Made by a program: the position numbers and the translations under genes. From Kordiimonas lipolytica (lineage in GTDB: Bacteria; Pseudomonadota; Alphaproteobacteria; Sphingomonadales; Kordiimonadaceae), in contig NZ_LRUB01000031.1 in NCBI RefSeq assembly GCF_001550065.1, forward strand, positions 20,965-84,964: DNA of 64,000 nucleotides, written 5' to 3'. The notes under the pieces were generated by a model. The model was not told where the DNA came from and searched no databases. It worked only from the letters and a program-made list of their open reading frames with translations. Of this stretch, positions 7,744 to 15,791 are shown in pieces. How positions within the stretch are numbered: position 1 is the stretch's first letter; the number at the start of each line of letters is the position of its first letter.

Positions 7744-9057
7744 ATGTACCGACAGACGTCCCTAGTCGCTATCGCGACTATTATGATGGCCGTTCCGGGA
7801 TTGGCATCTGAAAATGCTGTCCCCATAGAGGTAGCGCCAGCTACTCCACGCACCACTATGCAACAAGATGAGCACCAACCCGCCCTTACGATGAAAGAGG
7901 CCGTTAGGCTGGCGCTCAATTCCGACGACCCCTATCTTCTGGAGCCCGGCGTTCGCGCGAGCGCCCAACAGGACCGCGCTGTGGCTGACTCGCAGTTGCC
8001 CGATCCAAAATTCCGGGCCACATTCGCCAATTGGCCGACAAATAGCTTCAGCTATACCCAAGAACCGATGACTCAGCTTCAGCTGGGATTGAGCCAGAGC
8101 TTTCCAAAGGGTGATACGCTCAAATTCAATCGCCAGAAACGGCAGGCATTGGCAGGAATGGAACAGGCCAGACTGGACCTACGCCGCCGCGAGATTGTGC
8201 TCGACACACGGCAAAACTGGCTTGATCTCTATTATTGGACTGCTGCCCGGGAAAAGGTCCTGGCCAGCAGAACGGCCATCGCCGAACTGATCGAAGTCAT
8301 TGAAGCCATCTATGCGACGGGTCGGGAAACCAGTCAGGACGTGTTCCGTGCGGAGCTGGAATTAAGCCTGCTGGATGACCGGCTGGTAGAAATTGACCGC
8401 CAAGACGCAATGGTACGTGCCCGACTTGCCCGCCGTATAGGGCAAGACGCGGCCACCAAACAAGTCACCGCGTCCCTACCCCCAATGCGTCATCCTTCCG
8501 ATATTGCACCACTGACGGAACGCCTCAGCCAACACCCTGCGGCCCGTGTGCAGGAAGCCAATGTGGCGGTAGCGGACAAAGACGTTGGCGTGGCTCGGGA
8601 GCAATATAAGCCCGGCTGGTCGGTGAACGTGGGTTATGGCGCACGTGGGGCCGACAGGGCCGACCTAGCTACCGTCGGTGTCGTGATGGATGTGCCCTTA
8701 TTTACCCAGAAACGCCAGGACAAGCGCCTATCTGCCGCCAAGAAAGACCGGCAGGCCGCCCAGTTGGGGCATGACACCGTCCTTCTTGACCTGAAAAAGA
8801 TGCTCGACAGCAGCTATGCCGACTGGCAGCGGCTGCAGAAACGCGTGGGCTTGTTCCAATCCGTTGTTATCAAGCGGGCAAAGGAAACGTCCGAGGCGTC
8901 CCTGACATCTTATCAAAATGGGGTCACCGACTTTGCAGAACTTGTTCGGGCCCGGCTCGCTGAACTGGATGCGGAGCTTAATCTGCTCAAGCTCCAGAGC
9001 GAACGCATGAAGGCCCAGGCTCAACTATTATTCCTCGAGGGGGAAGACGATGCGTAA
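7744..9057 (+). CDS. cusC: TolC-family outer membrane efflux protein (CusC-like)
   Basis: The 437-residue protein has an N-terminal export signal (MYRQTSLVAIATIMMAVPGLA) and two long helical repeats typical of the OEP family, for example LSQSFPKGDTLKFNRQKRQAL and VRARLAELDAELNLLKLQ. It would form the trimeric outer-membrane channel of the tripartite copper pump. It lacks the usual lipobox cysteine at the signal cleavage region, so a non-lipidated channel is expected. The 3' end overlaps the adaptor gene by eight bases. Copper/silver rather than divalent-cation specificity is inferred from the neighbouring CusA-type pump and the CusF domains. Confidence 0.85.
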   Translation: MYRQTSLVAIATIMMAVPGLASENAVPIEVAPATPRTTMQQDEHQPALTMKEAVRLALNSDDPYLLEPGVRASAQQDRAVADSQLPDPKFRATFANWPTNSFSYTQEPMTQLQLGLSQSFPKGDTLKFNRQKRQALAGMEQARLDLRRREIVLDTRQNWLDLYYWTAAREKVLASRTAIAELIEVIEAIYATGRETSQDVFRAELELSLLDDRLVEIDRQDAMVRARLARRIGQDAATKQVTASLPPMRHPSDIAPLTERLSQHPAARVQEANVAVADKDVGVAREQYKPGWSVNVGYGARGADRADLATVGVVMDVPLFTQKRQDKRLSAAKKDRQAAQLGHDTVLLDLKKMLDSSYADWQRLQKRVGLFQSVVIKRAKETSEASLTSYQNGVTDFAELVRARLAELDAELNLLKLQSERMKAQAQLLFLEGEDDA

Positions 9058-10549
9058 GACATTAATGATTACTACGGCCACGCTTGCAGTAGGGATTGCC
9101 CTTGGCTATGCGGGCAGTCAACTGACAGTCCCAGGCGCCAGTGAAACTGCTGGTTCTGCCAAATCCGGCGAACGCGAAATCCTGTATTGGGTTGCGCCAA
9201 TGGACGCCAACTATCGCCGCGACCAACCAGGTAAGTCACCGATGGGGATGGACCTGATCCCCGTCTATGCCGATGAAGCCGGTGGTGGGGATGACGCCAA
9301 CGCGCTGAAAATCAGTGCCGCGGTCGTCAACAATCTTGGTGTCCGGACAGCTGCAGCCACCGTTGCCGATATGACCCGAGAGATCGAAACCGTGGGCTAT
9401 ATCGACATGGACGAAGACAAGACGGCCCATGTCCATGTTCGGACGGCTGGCTGGGTTGAAAAACTGTACCGGAAGGCCGTTGGTGAGGAAGTCAGGAAAG
9501 GCGAACTGATTTTCGAACTGTATTCACCTGAACTGGTGAATGCCCAGACGGAATTCCTGCAGGCAATACGCCTGAAGCAGGAGGGCCTGACCCGTGCCTC
9601 GCAGGAACGCCTGCGAGCCCTGGGCATGACAGACGGCCAAATCTCGGACATTAGGAAAAGCGGCACTGTCAAACAGCTTGTTGAGGTTCGCGCCCCTCAG
9701 GACGGGGTCATTGTAGACTTGGGCATTGGCGAAGGCATGTACATCCAGCCCGCCAAGACCGTCTTTTCACTGGCCGACCTGTCAACAGTGTGGGTGATGG
9801 TTGATGTTTTCGAAGGTCAAAGCGATTGGGTCGCAGAAGGCCAGAAGGCAACAATGCAACTGCCATTCCTGCCAGGAGAGACCTGGGACGGAACGGTTAA
9901 CTATGTCTACCCGATGGTTGACCCTAAAAGCAGGACCGTACAAGTGCGGCTTGCGTTCCCCAACAAAGATGGCCGTCTGAAGCCCAACATGTATGGCGAG
10001 ATCAGCATTATGGCGGCACCAGAATCCGGCGTTCTTTCCATTCCGCGTGAAGCCCTGATCCGCACAGGTAAGACAGACCGGGTTATCCTGGCCCTCGGAG
10101 ACGGGCGTTTCCGGCCCGCTGAAGTGATCGCAGGCCATGAGAGCGGCGACAGAGTCGGCATCAAGGCTGGCCTTGAAGCAGGCGAGCGTGTTGTGACCTC
10201 CGGACAGTTCCTGATCGATAGCGAAGCCAGCATCAACAGCGCATTCCTGCGCATGCTTGACGCCGGTGCCCCTATGGCGGACATGGCCATGCCGAATGAC
10301 GACACGTCGCCTTCACCTGAAGAGGTTCAAATCCATCACGGCATGGGGACGGTCAATTCGATTGCGGGCAGCACGATCAACCTGACTCATGATCCGATCC
10401 AGTCATTGGGCTGGCCGGAAATGACCATGGATTTCACCGTGGCGCCAGAGGTGGATCTTTCCCTTTTCGAACCAGGTGACCGGATGCACTTCCAACTTCA
10501 GCAAGGCGAGGATGGACCCTTCATCATCGTCTCAGCCATGAAAATGTAG
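9050..10549 (+). CDS. cusB: RND periplasmic adaptor CusB with HMBD and C-terminal fused CusF domain
   Basis: The 499-residue membrane-fusion protein begins with a signal/anchor (LAVGIALGYAG), then a heavy-metal-binding domain YWVAPMDANYRRDQPGKSP with MGMDLIPVY (residues about 45-75). The adaptor's barrel-sandwich and beta-barrel parts follow (residues about 120-400). The last 75 residues (from HHGMGTVNSIAGSTINLTH, including LGWPEMTMDF) form a CusF-like copper-binding OB-fold, with the W and two M of the WPxMTMxF motif that chelate Cu(I). Adaptor and metallochaperone are therefore fused. It overlaps cusC by eight bases behind GAGGGGGAAG, and cusA follows after 18 bases. It would carry Cu(I)/Ag(I) from the periplasm to the pump. 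Confidence 0.9.
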   Translation: MRKTLMITTATLAVGIALGYAGSQLTVPGASETAGSAKSGEREILYWVAPMDANYRRDQPGKSPMGMDLIPVYADEAGGGDDANALKISAAVVNNLGVRTAAATVADMTREIETVGYIDMDEDKTAHVHVRTAGWVEKLYRKAVGEEVRKGELIFELYSPELVNAQTEFLQAIRLKQEGLTRASQERLRALGMTDGQISDIRKSGTVKQLVEVRAPQDGVIVDLGIGEGMYIQPAKTVFSLADLSTVWVMVDVFEGQSDWVAEGQKATMQLPFLPGETWDGTVNYVYPMVDPKSRTVQVRLAFPNKDGRLKPNMYGEISIMAAPESGVLSIPREALIRTGKTDRVILALGDGRFRPAEVIAGHESGDRVGIKAGLEAGERVVTSGQFLIDSEASINSAFLRMLDAGAPMADMAMPNDDTSPSPEEVQIHHGMGTVNSIAGSTINLTHDPIQSLGWPEMTMDFTVAPEVDLSLFEPGDRMHFQLQQGEDGPFIIVSAMKM

Positions 10550-10567
10550 AAGACGGAGTTTGAACCC

Positions 10568-13500
10568 ATGATAGCCAATCTTATTCGCTGGTCGGTTCAG
10601 AACCGTTTTCTGGTTGTGATCCTGACTCTTCTTTTCGCCGGTTGGGGTGCCTATTCGCTGTCGAAGACACCACTTGACGCCATCCCAGACCTTTCCGATG
10701 TACAGGTAATCGTCAAAACCACCTATGCGGGCCAGGCCCCTCAGGTGATTGAAGACCAGGTTACCTATCCTCTGACAACTGCGATGCTGTCTGTCCCAGG
10801 TGCTGTAACCGTTCGCGGCTACAGTTTCTTCAACGACAGCTATGTTTATATCATCTTCGAAGACGGCACCGATCTTTACTGGGCACGGTCGCGTGTTCTT
10901 GAATATCTCAGCCAGGTTGCCCCCACGTTGCCCGAGGGTGCCAGAACCGCGCTCGGGCCCGACGCAACCGGTGTTGGCTGGGTCTATCAATATGCGCTTG
11001 TCGATCGCAGCGGAAAACATGACCTTGCAGAACTCCGGAGCCTTCAGGACTGGTTTCTGAAGTTCGAGCTTCAGACCGTGGAAGGTGTATCCGAAGTCGC
11101 CACCATTGGCGGCATGGTCAAGCAATATCAGGTGGTGGTGAATCCGAACCGCTTGCGCGCTTACGACATCCCGCTCCAAATGGTCAAACGGGCGATCCAG
11201 CGCGGCAATCAGGAAACTGGTGGTCGGGTGATCGAGATGGCCGAGGCGGAATATATGGTTCGCGCTTCCGGCTATATTGACGACCTGAAGGATCTGGAAT
11301 CCATCCCCGTTGGCCATACAGCGAACGGCACACCGATCCTGCTCAAGGAAATAGCCGACATCCGCATGGGGCCGGAACTTCGCCGGGGTATTGGTGAACT
11401 GAACGGTGAAGGCGAGGCCGTTGGTGGTGTCATCATCATGCGATGGGGCGAAAACGCTTTGGCCACCATTGACCGGGTGAAGGAGAAGCTGGAACTCCTC
11501 AAGGCCAGCTTGCCCGAAGGCGTGGAGGTTGTTGAAACCTACGACCGTTCCTCACTGATTGAGCGCGCCGTAGAAACGCTGAACGAAAAGCTCATCGAAG
11601 AATTCATCGTGGTAGCCCTTGTTTGCGCTGTATTCCTTTTCCACCTGCGGTCAGCGCTTGTTGTCGTGCTCAGCCTCCCGGTTGGCATTCTGGCCGCGAT
11701 CATTGTGATGAATGCGCAAGGTATCAATGCCAACATCATGTCGCTTGGAGGCATCGCAATTGCCATCGGCGCCATGGTGGACGCCACGATCGTCATGATC
11801 GAAAATTTTCACAAGCACATGGAAGACGAGACAGTCACCAGCGCGAACCGCTGGGAGATTGTCACCAAGACCGCCGTCGAGGTGGGGCCGCCCCTCTTCT
11901 TTTCGCTTCTTATCATAACCCTAAGCTTCGTGCCGATCTTCGCGCTCGAAGCGCAAGAGGGGCGGCTTTTTCATCCGCTGGCTTTTACCAAGACCTACGC
12001 GATGGCTGCTGCATCTGCCTTGTCTGTCACATTGGTGCCGGTTCTGATGGGCTATTTCATCCGCGGCAAAATCTTGCCCGAACATAAAAACCCCATCAAC
12101 CGCGGGCTGATCGCAGCCTATCGGCCCTTCATTGGCATGGTCCTGAAGTTTCCGAAAAGCATGGTACTGGTTACCCTGATCATCATGATCAGCGCCTGGT
12201 ATCCGCTCAGCCGTATCGGCGGAGAATTCATGCCGGACCTTGATGAAGGTGACCTTCTATATATGCCCAGCGCCTTCCCCGCCGTCTCTGCGGGCAAGGT
12301 TGCCCAAGTCGTCCAGCAAACCAACAAGCTGATCAAATCGATCCCCGAAGTGGAGGCTGTGTATGGCAAGGCGGGACGCGCTGAAACCGCCACGGACCCC
12401 GCACCGCTCACCATGATCGAGACCACGATCAAGCTGAAGCCCAGAAGCGAGTGGCGCGAAGGGATGACCACTGAAAAACTGAAGGCCGAACTGAATAGCC
12501 TTGTTCAAGTCCCAAGCCTCACGAATGTCTGGATTATGCCGATCAAGAACCGGATCGACATGCTGGCAACAGGCATCAAAACCCCTGTGGGGATTAAGGT
12601 GGCCGGGCCTGACCTGAATGTAATCAGCGAAGTTGGCCAACGCATTGAGGCGGTGATGAAAAATGTACCTGGCACCGCATCCGTTTATGCCGAGCGCGTT
12701 ACGGGCGGACGCTATGTCAACGCCGAGATCGACCGTGTGAAGGCCGCCCGGTATGGCCTCAATATCGCGGATGTCCAAGAAGTAATCCGTACCGCCATCG
12801 GTGGCATGTCTGTGACGGAAAGCGTTGAAGGGCTGGAGCGATACCCAGTCAACCTGCGCTACCCACGGGAATACCGGGATTCACTTGACCGACTTCGGTC
12901 TCTGCCCATCGTTACACCCAAGGGCGAACACATCCCGCTTGGGCAGGTGGCCGACATCAATGTCTCAGGCGGCCCCGGCGTGATCAGGTCCGAAAACGCG
13001 CGGCTTAACGGCTGGATCTATGTCGACATATCCGGCGTTGATATCGGGTCCTACGTCAAGGAAGCGCAAAGGGTGGTTCGGGAACAGGTTGACTTGCCTG
13101 CGGGCTATTCGATCGCCTGGTCCGGTCAGTATGAATATATGGAACGGGCAAAGGCGAAACTGAGCGTCGTCGTTCCTGTCACGCTGATTATCATCCTGCT
13201 TCTGCTGTTTATCAACTTCCAGAACCTCACGTCGGTGCTGATCATCATGGGGACACTACCGCTGTCGCTCGTTGGTGGCATCTGGCTGCTGTACCTACTT
13301 GGATACAACCTCTCCGTGGCCGTTGGTGTGGGCTTCATCGCCCTTGCAGGCGTCGCCGTTGAGATTGGCGTCTTGATGATAGTCTATCTCAATCAGGCTT
13401 GGGAGAAGGTCAAATCCGAGGCTGAAACTGAGGGCCGCCCTGTGGTCACTGCCGATCTCACAAATGCTGTTGTCCAGGGAGCATTGATGCGGGTTCGGCC

Positions 13501-13744
13501 AATCATGATGACGGTCGCCGTTATCATCGCTGGCCTTCTACCGATCATGCTTGGCTCTGGCACGGGGTCTGAGGTTATGCGCCGGATTGCGGCCCCAATG
13601 GTGGGCGGCATGGTCAGCGCCACCATCCTCACGCTCCTGGTGATCCCAGCCATGTATCTGCTGTGGAAAGGGCGTGAAGTGAAACAGCTAACCATCCAGG
13701 CATCCAACCATATCAACCCTGTATCGGGAGACGAAAATGACTGA
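10568..13744 (+). CDS. cusA: CusA-type heavy-metal RND efflux pump
   Basis: The 1058-residue inner-membrane pump has the canonical RND layout: TM1 near residues 12-30, a large periplasmic loop, TM2-6, a second loop and TM7-12. The TM4 sequence AIGAMVDATIVMIEN matches the Cu/Ag subgroup (HME4), whereas divalent-cation pumps carry VDGAVVMVEN. It is preceded by the adaptor and followed, with an eight-base overlap, by the DUF2231/SnoaL gene. It would use the proton gradient to expel Cu(I)/Ag(I) through CusB and CusC. The length and motifs look intact; I did not verify each export-pathway methionine. Confidence 0.92.
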   Translation: MIANLIRWSVQNRFLVVILTLLFAGWGAYSLSKTPLDAIPDLSDVQVIVKTTYAGQAPQVIEDQVTYPLTTAMLSVPGAVTVRGYSFFNDSYVYIIFEDGTDLYWARSRVLEYLSQVAPTLPEGARTALGPDATGVGWVYQYALVDRSGKHDLAELRSLQDWFLKFELQTVEGVSEVATIGGMVKQYQVVVNPNRLRAYDIPLQMVKRAIQRGNQETGGRVIEMAEAEYMVRASGYIDDLKDLESIPVGHTANGTPILLKEIADIRMGPELRRGIGELNGEGEAVGGVIIMRWGENALATIDRVKEKLELLKASLPEGVEVVETYDRSSLIERAVETLNEKLIEEFIVVALVCAVFLFHLRSALVVVLSLPVGILAAIIVMNAQGINANIMSLGGIAIAIGAMVDATIVMIENFHKHMEDETVTSANRWEIVTKTAVEVGPPLFFSLLIITLSFVPIFALEAQEGRLFHPLAFTKTYAMAAASALSVTLVPVLMGYFIRGKILPEHKNPINRGLIAAYRPFIGMVLKFPKSMVLVTLIIMISAWYPLSRIGGEFMPDLDEGDLLYMPSAFPAVSAGKVAQVVQQTNKLIKSIPEVEAVYGKAGRAETATDPAPLTMIETTIKLKPRSEWREGMTTEKLKAELNSLVQVPSLTNVWIMPIKNRIDMLATGIKTPVGIKVAGPDLNVISEVGQRIEAVMKNVPGTASVYAERVTGGRYVNAEIDRVKAARYGLNIADVQEVIRTAIGGMSVTESVEGLERYPVNLRYPREYRDSLDRLRSLPIVTPKGEHIPLGQVADINVSGGPGVIRSENARLNGWIYVDISGVDIGSYVKEAQRVVREQVDLPAGYSIAWSGQYEYMERAKAKLSVVVPVTLIIILLLLFINFQNLTSVLIIMGTLPLSLVGGIWLLYLLGYNLSVAVGVGFIALAGVAVEIGVLMIVYLNQAWEKVKSEAETEGRPVVTADLTNAVVQGALMRVRPIMMTVAVIIAGLLPIMLGSGTGSEVMRRIAAPMVGGMVSATILTLLVIPAMYLLWKGREVKQLTIQASNHINPVSGDEND

Positions 13745-14723
13745 TCTAATCATTCCCAACTGGCACCCGTTGCTGGTCCATTTCACGGTGGGTTTGACCG
13801 TGAGCTCGACACTGTTTCTTATATTGTCAAAAGTCGTACAGAAGAAGCATGTCACAATATTTGAAACTGCCGGGAAATGGACCCTGTGGCTCGGCGCGGC
13901 TATCACCGTTTTGACTGTGCTGGCAGGCATTCAGGCTTTCAACAGCGTCGCGCACGACGATATTGCCCACAAGGTGATGAAGGTTCATCGGGCCTGGGCG
14001 CTCGGGACGGCGGCCACAATCATTTTGGTTGCGGTTTGGGTCTACAAGTCGAAGACCATCTCGGCCGCTGTCATCGCGGCCAGTCTGGCGCTTACAGGCC
14101 TTGTGGGCGTGACCGGTTATTTGGGCGCAGAGCTTGTATACCGCCATGGCCTTGGCGTCATGCGCCTGCCTGACGCCAGCGGCGAAGGCCACGACCATGG
14201 CGGCGATGCATCACACAGCCATGACAGCGATCACCAAGAGGAAGCCGCTGGTCACGACGAGGACCACGATCACGCTGCTGCGGGAGTTGAGAGCGACCGA
14301 CATGAACCAACAGCGCCCGCGGTTATAGATGGTCATTCACATTCAGGCATGTCGGCGCAGGACTATGCCCAGCACTTTCAAGAAGCCCTATACAGCGGCA
14401 ATTTCGAGAGTGTGGCCGCAAGTTTTGCCGCAGACGCAGTCATCTTCGAGAACGGCGTGCGGGAAGCGTCACTCGAAAACTACCTGGAACATCACTTGAA
14501 GCCAGAGATGCCCATGCTTGAGGCAGCACAACGCAAGCTCCTCAAACAAGATGTTCAAGAGAAAGCCAATCTAGCAGTCGTCACCACGTCAGCGACACTT
14601 TCATTCATGAACAACGATAAGCGCTACGATTTTTACAGCGTCGAAACTCTTGGCCTTGTGAAGGTGGACGGAGAATGGAAGGTATCACACGCCCATTGGT
14701 CCTCCCGTCCCATAAAAAAATAG
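13737..14723 (+). CDS. DUF2231-like membrane domain + His-rich linker + SnoaL/DUF4440-like domain
   Basis: This 328-residue protein is a three-part fusion. Residues about 1-140 hold four hydrophobic segments with the DUF2231-like start IPNWHPLLVHFTVGLTV. Residues about 145-200 are extremely rich in His and Asp/Glu (repeated HD, HSHD, HDEDHDH), a probable metal sponge. Residues about 215-328 form a SnoaL/NTF2-like domain ending GEWKVSHAHWSSR. The start overlaps cusA by eight bases behind GGGAGACGAAA, so it belongs to the cus operon. A role in binding or handing over periplasmic copper is inferred; the catalytic status of the SnoaL domain is unknown. The separate gene at 39894-40367 carries a related domain. 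Confidence 0.75.
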   Translation: MTDLIIPNWHPLLVHFTVGLTVSSTLFLILSKVVQKKHVTIFETAGKWTLWLGAAITVLTVLAGIQAFNSVAHDDIAHKVMKVHRAWALGTAATIILVAVWVYKSKTISAAVIAASLALTGLVGVTGYLGAELVYRHGLGVMRLPDASGEGHDHGGDASHSHDSDHQEEAAGHDEDHDHAAAGVESDRHEPTAPAVIDGHSHSGMSAQDYAQHFQEALYSGNFESVAASFAADAVIFENGVREASLENYLEHHLKPEMPMLEAAQRKLLKQDVQEKANLAVVTTSATLSFMNNDKRYDFYSVETLGLVKVDGEWKVSHAHWSSRPIKK

Positions 14724-14756
14724 TGACAATTTGGCAATTCAAATAAAGGAAAAGTC

Positions 14757-15113
14757 ATGAGAAAAATTTTGAAAGCCCCCCTGACCGCCCTCACAATTAT
14801 CGGACTGAGCTCACTCTCGGTCCATGCGGGTGGTGATAGTCATGAACACAAAAGCCATCAACGCAAGCACGCCGCCGAAAAGCAGGTAATGGTGCATGCC
14901 AAGGTGAATAGAATCGACGCTGACAAGCGTACAATCAACGTCACCCATGGTGCCATCAAAGAGCTCAACTGGCCCGCGATGACTATGGATATGAAAGTCG
15001 CCAACGACGTTGACTTAGATATTCTAGAGACAGGTCAGGAAGTCATGGTTTCCCTCGGCCGTGGAGAAGATAGTATCTACATGATCACAAAGGTGATGGT
15101 CCACGGTCACTAG
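14757..15113 (+). CDS. cusF: CusF-like periplasmic copper-binding protein
   Basis: The 118-residue product has a signal peptide (MRKILKAPLTALTIIGLSS), a short His-rich stretch (HEHKSHQRKH) and a single CusF OB-fold with the ligand motif LNWPAMTMDM, close to the WPEMTMDF of the domain fused to CusB in the same operon. CusF binds Cu(I)/Ag(I) in the periplasm and loads it on to CusB. It has a good ribosome-binding site (AAAGGAAAAG) and ends the operon just before a strong terminator. Having both a free and a fused CusF in one operon suggests two loading routes or redundancy. Confidence 0.88.
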   Translation: MRKILKAPLTALTIIGLSSLSVHAGGDSHEHKSHQRKHAAEKQVMVHAKVNRIDADKRTINVTHGAIKELNWPAMTMDMKVANDVDLDILETGQEVMVSLGRGEDSIYMITKVMVHGH

Positions 15114-15118
15114 GGCGG

Positions 15119-15163
15119 GAGGCCCCGGGCAGTTTCCTCTCAGTGCCTGGGGCCTCTATTCTT
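15119..15163 (+). terminator. Rho-independent terminator of the cus operon
   Basis: Inverted repeat GAGGCCCCGGGCA (15119-15131) and TGCCTGGGGCCTC (15144-15156), with one mismatch, is followed by TATTCTT. It begins five bases after the cusF stop. Confidence 0.85.
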
Positions 15164-15216
15164 GACCCATCTGGTTGTGATGCTACCTTAGGAACAATTG
15201 AATAGGGGAGATTAAG

Positions 15217-15648
15217 CTGATAGCGAAAACGTTCAGTCACATTTTCCTTCTGGTCAACATTCTCGTGTGGATCAGCGCACCTGCTCTTGCGCTTTCCTCA
15301 GGAGAGCCCCTTCATAAGGGCGGAAGCCTTGCAGACCTTGTTCAGGGCCATAGCATATTCCTAGCTCTTGAAGATGTGGATTCCGAAACACTAAGGAATA
15401 CCAACACGGCAGAGCTTGATATGTTCATTGGGCTTCATATTGCTGAAACTGCGCCGGATGATTGGACTCATATCCATGGCACTCTTGACGGTTGCTGCGC
15501 GGCCGGCGGCCTTGTCTGTGACGCAGGCCTCACCTTCAGCACAATGCACGCCCATTATTATATCGGTCAACTAACGCACTGTGCCCATACGGTGTCCAAC
15601 CTTTCGGGTATTGAAACTCCCCCACTTTACCATCCTCCCAAAGTGTAA
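15217..15648 (+). CDS. Small secreted Cys/His-containing protein, unrecognised (probable non-ATG start)
   Basis: No family was recognised. The body (ALSSGEPLHKGGSLADLV...) has a cysteine cluster (DGCCAAGGLVC) and histidines (HAHYY, THCAHT), like the other small proteins of this copper region. The first conventional start is GTG at 15265, which would cut away the signal peptide's n-region. Reading back to a CTG at 15217, six bases after AGGGGAG, restores a complete signal sequence (IAKTFSHIFLLVNILVW then ISAPALA). I therefore give 15217 as the likely 5' boundary. A promoter TTGACC-16 bp-TACCTT (15162-15189) lies upstream. Function is unknown; periplasmic metal binding is a guess. Confidence 0.5.
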   Translation: MIAKTFSHIFLLVNILVWISAPALALSSGEPLHKGGSLADLVQGHSIFLALEDVDSETLRNTNTAELDMFIGLHIAETAPDDWTHIHGTLDGCCAAGGLVCDAGLTFSTMHAHYYIGQLTHCAHTVSNLSGIETPPLYHPPKV

Positions 15649-15791
15649 GGCGCGGACCAGCCGCATGCTGCCTATATAGCGCCGCATGCACAAGCTGACG
15701 CGACTTTTCCCAAAGTTCGAAATTCAAAACCACACGCCCGAGGGGGCTGTGTGAATTGGTCAACGGGCACTTTTGCCCCGTGGAGGAAATT

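Noticed and set aside
15640..15791. Possible riboswitch (for example cobalamin) before the TonB receptor at 15792
   Set aside because: There are small hairpins, but none of the conserved B12-box or other aptamer motifs could be recognised.
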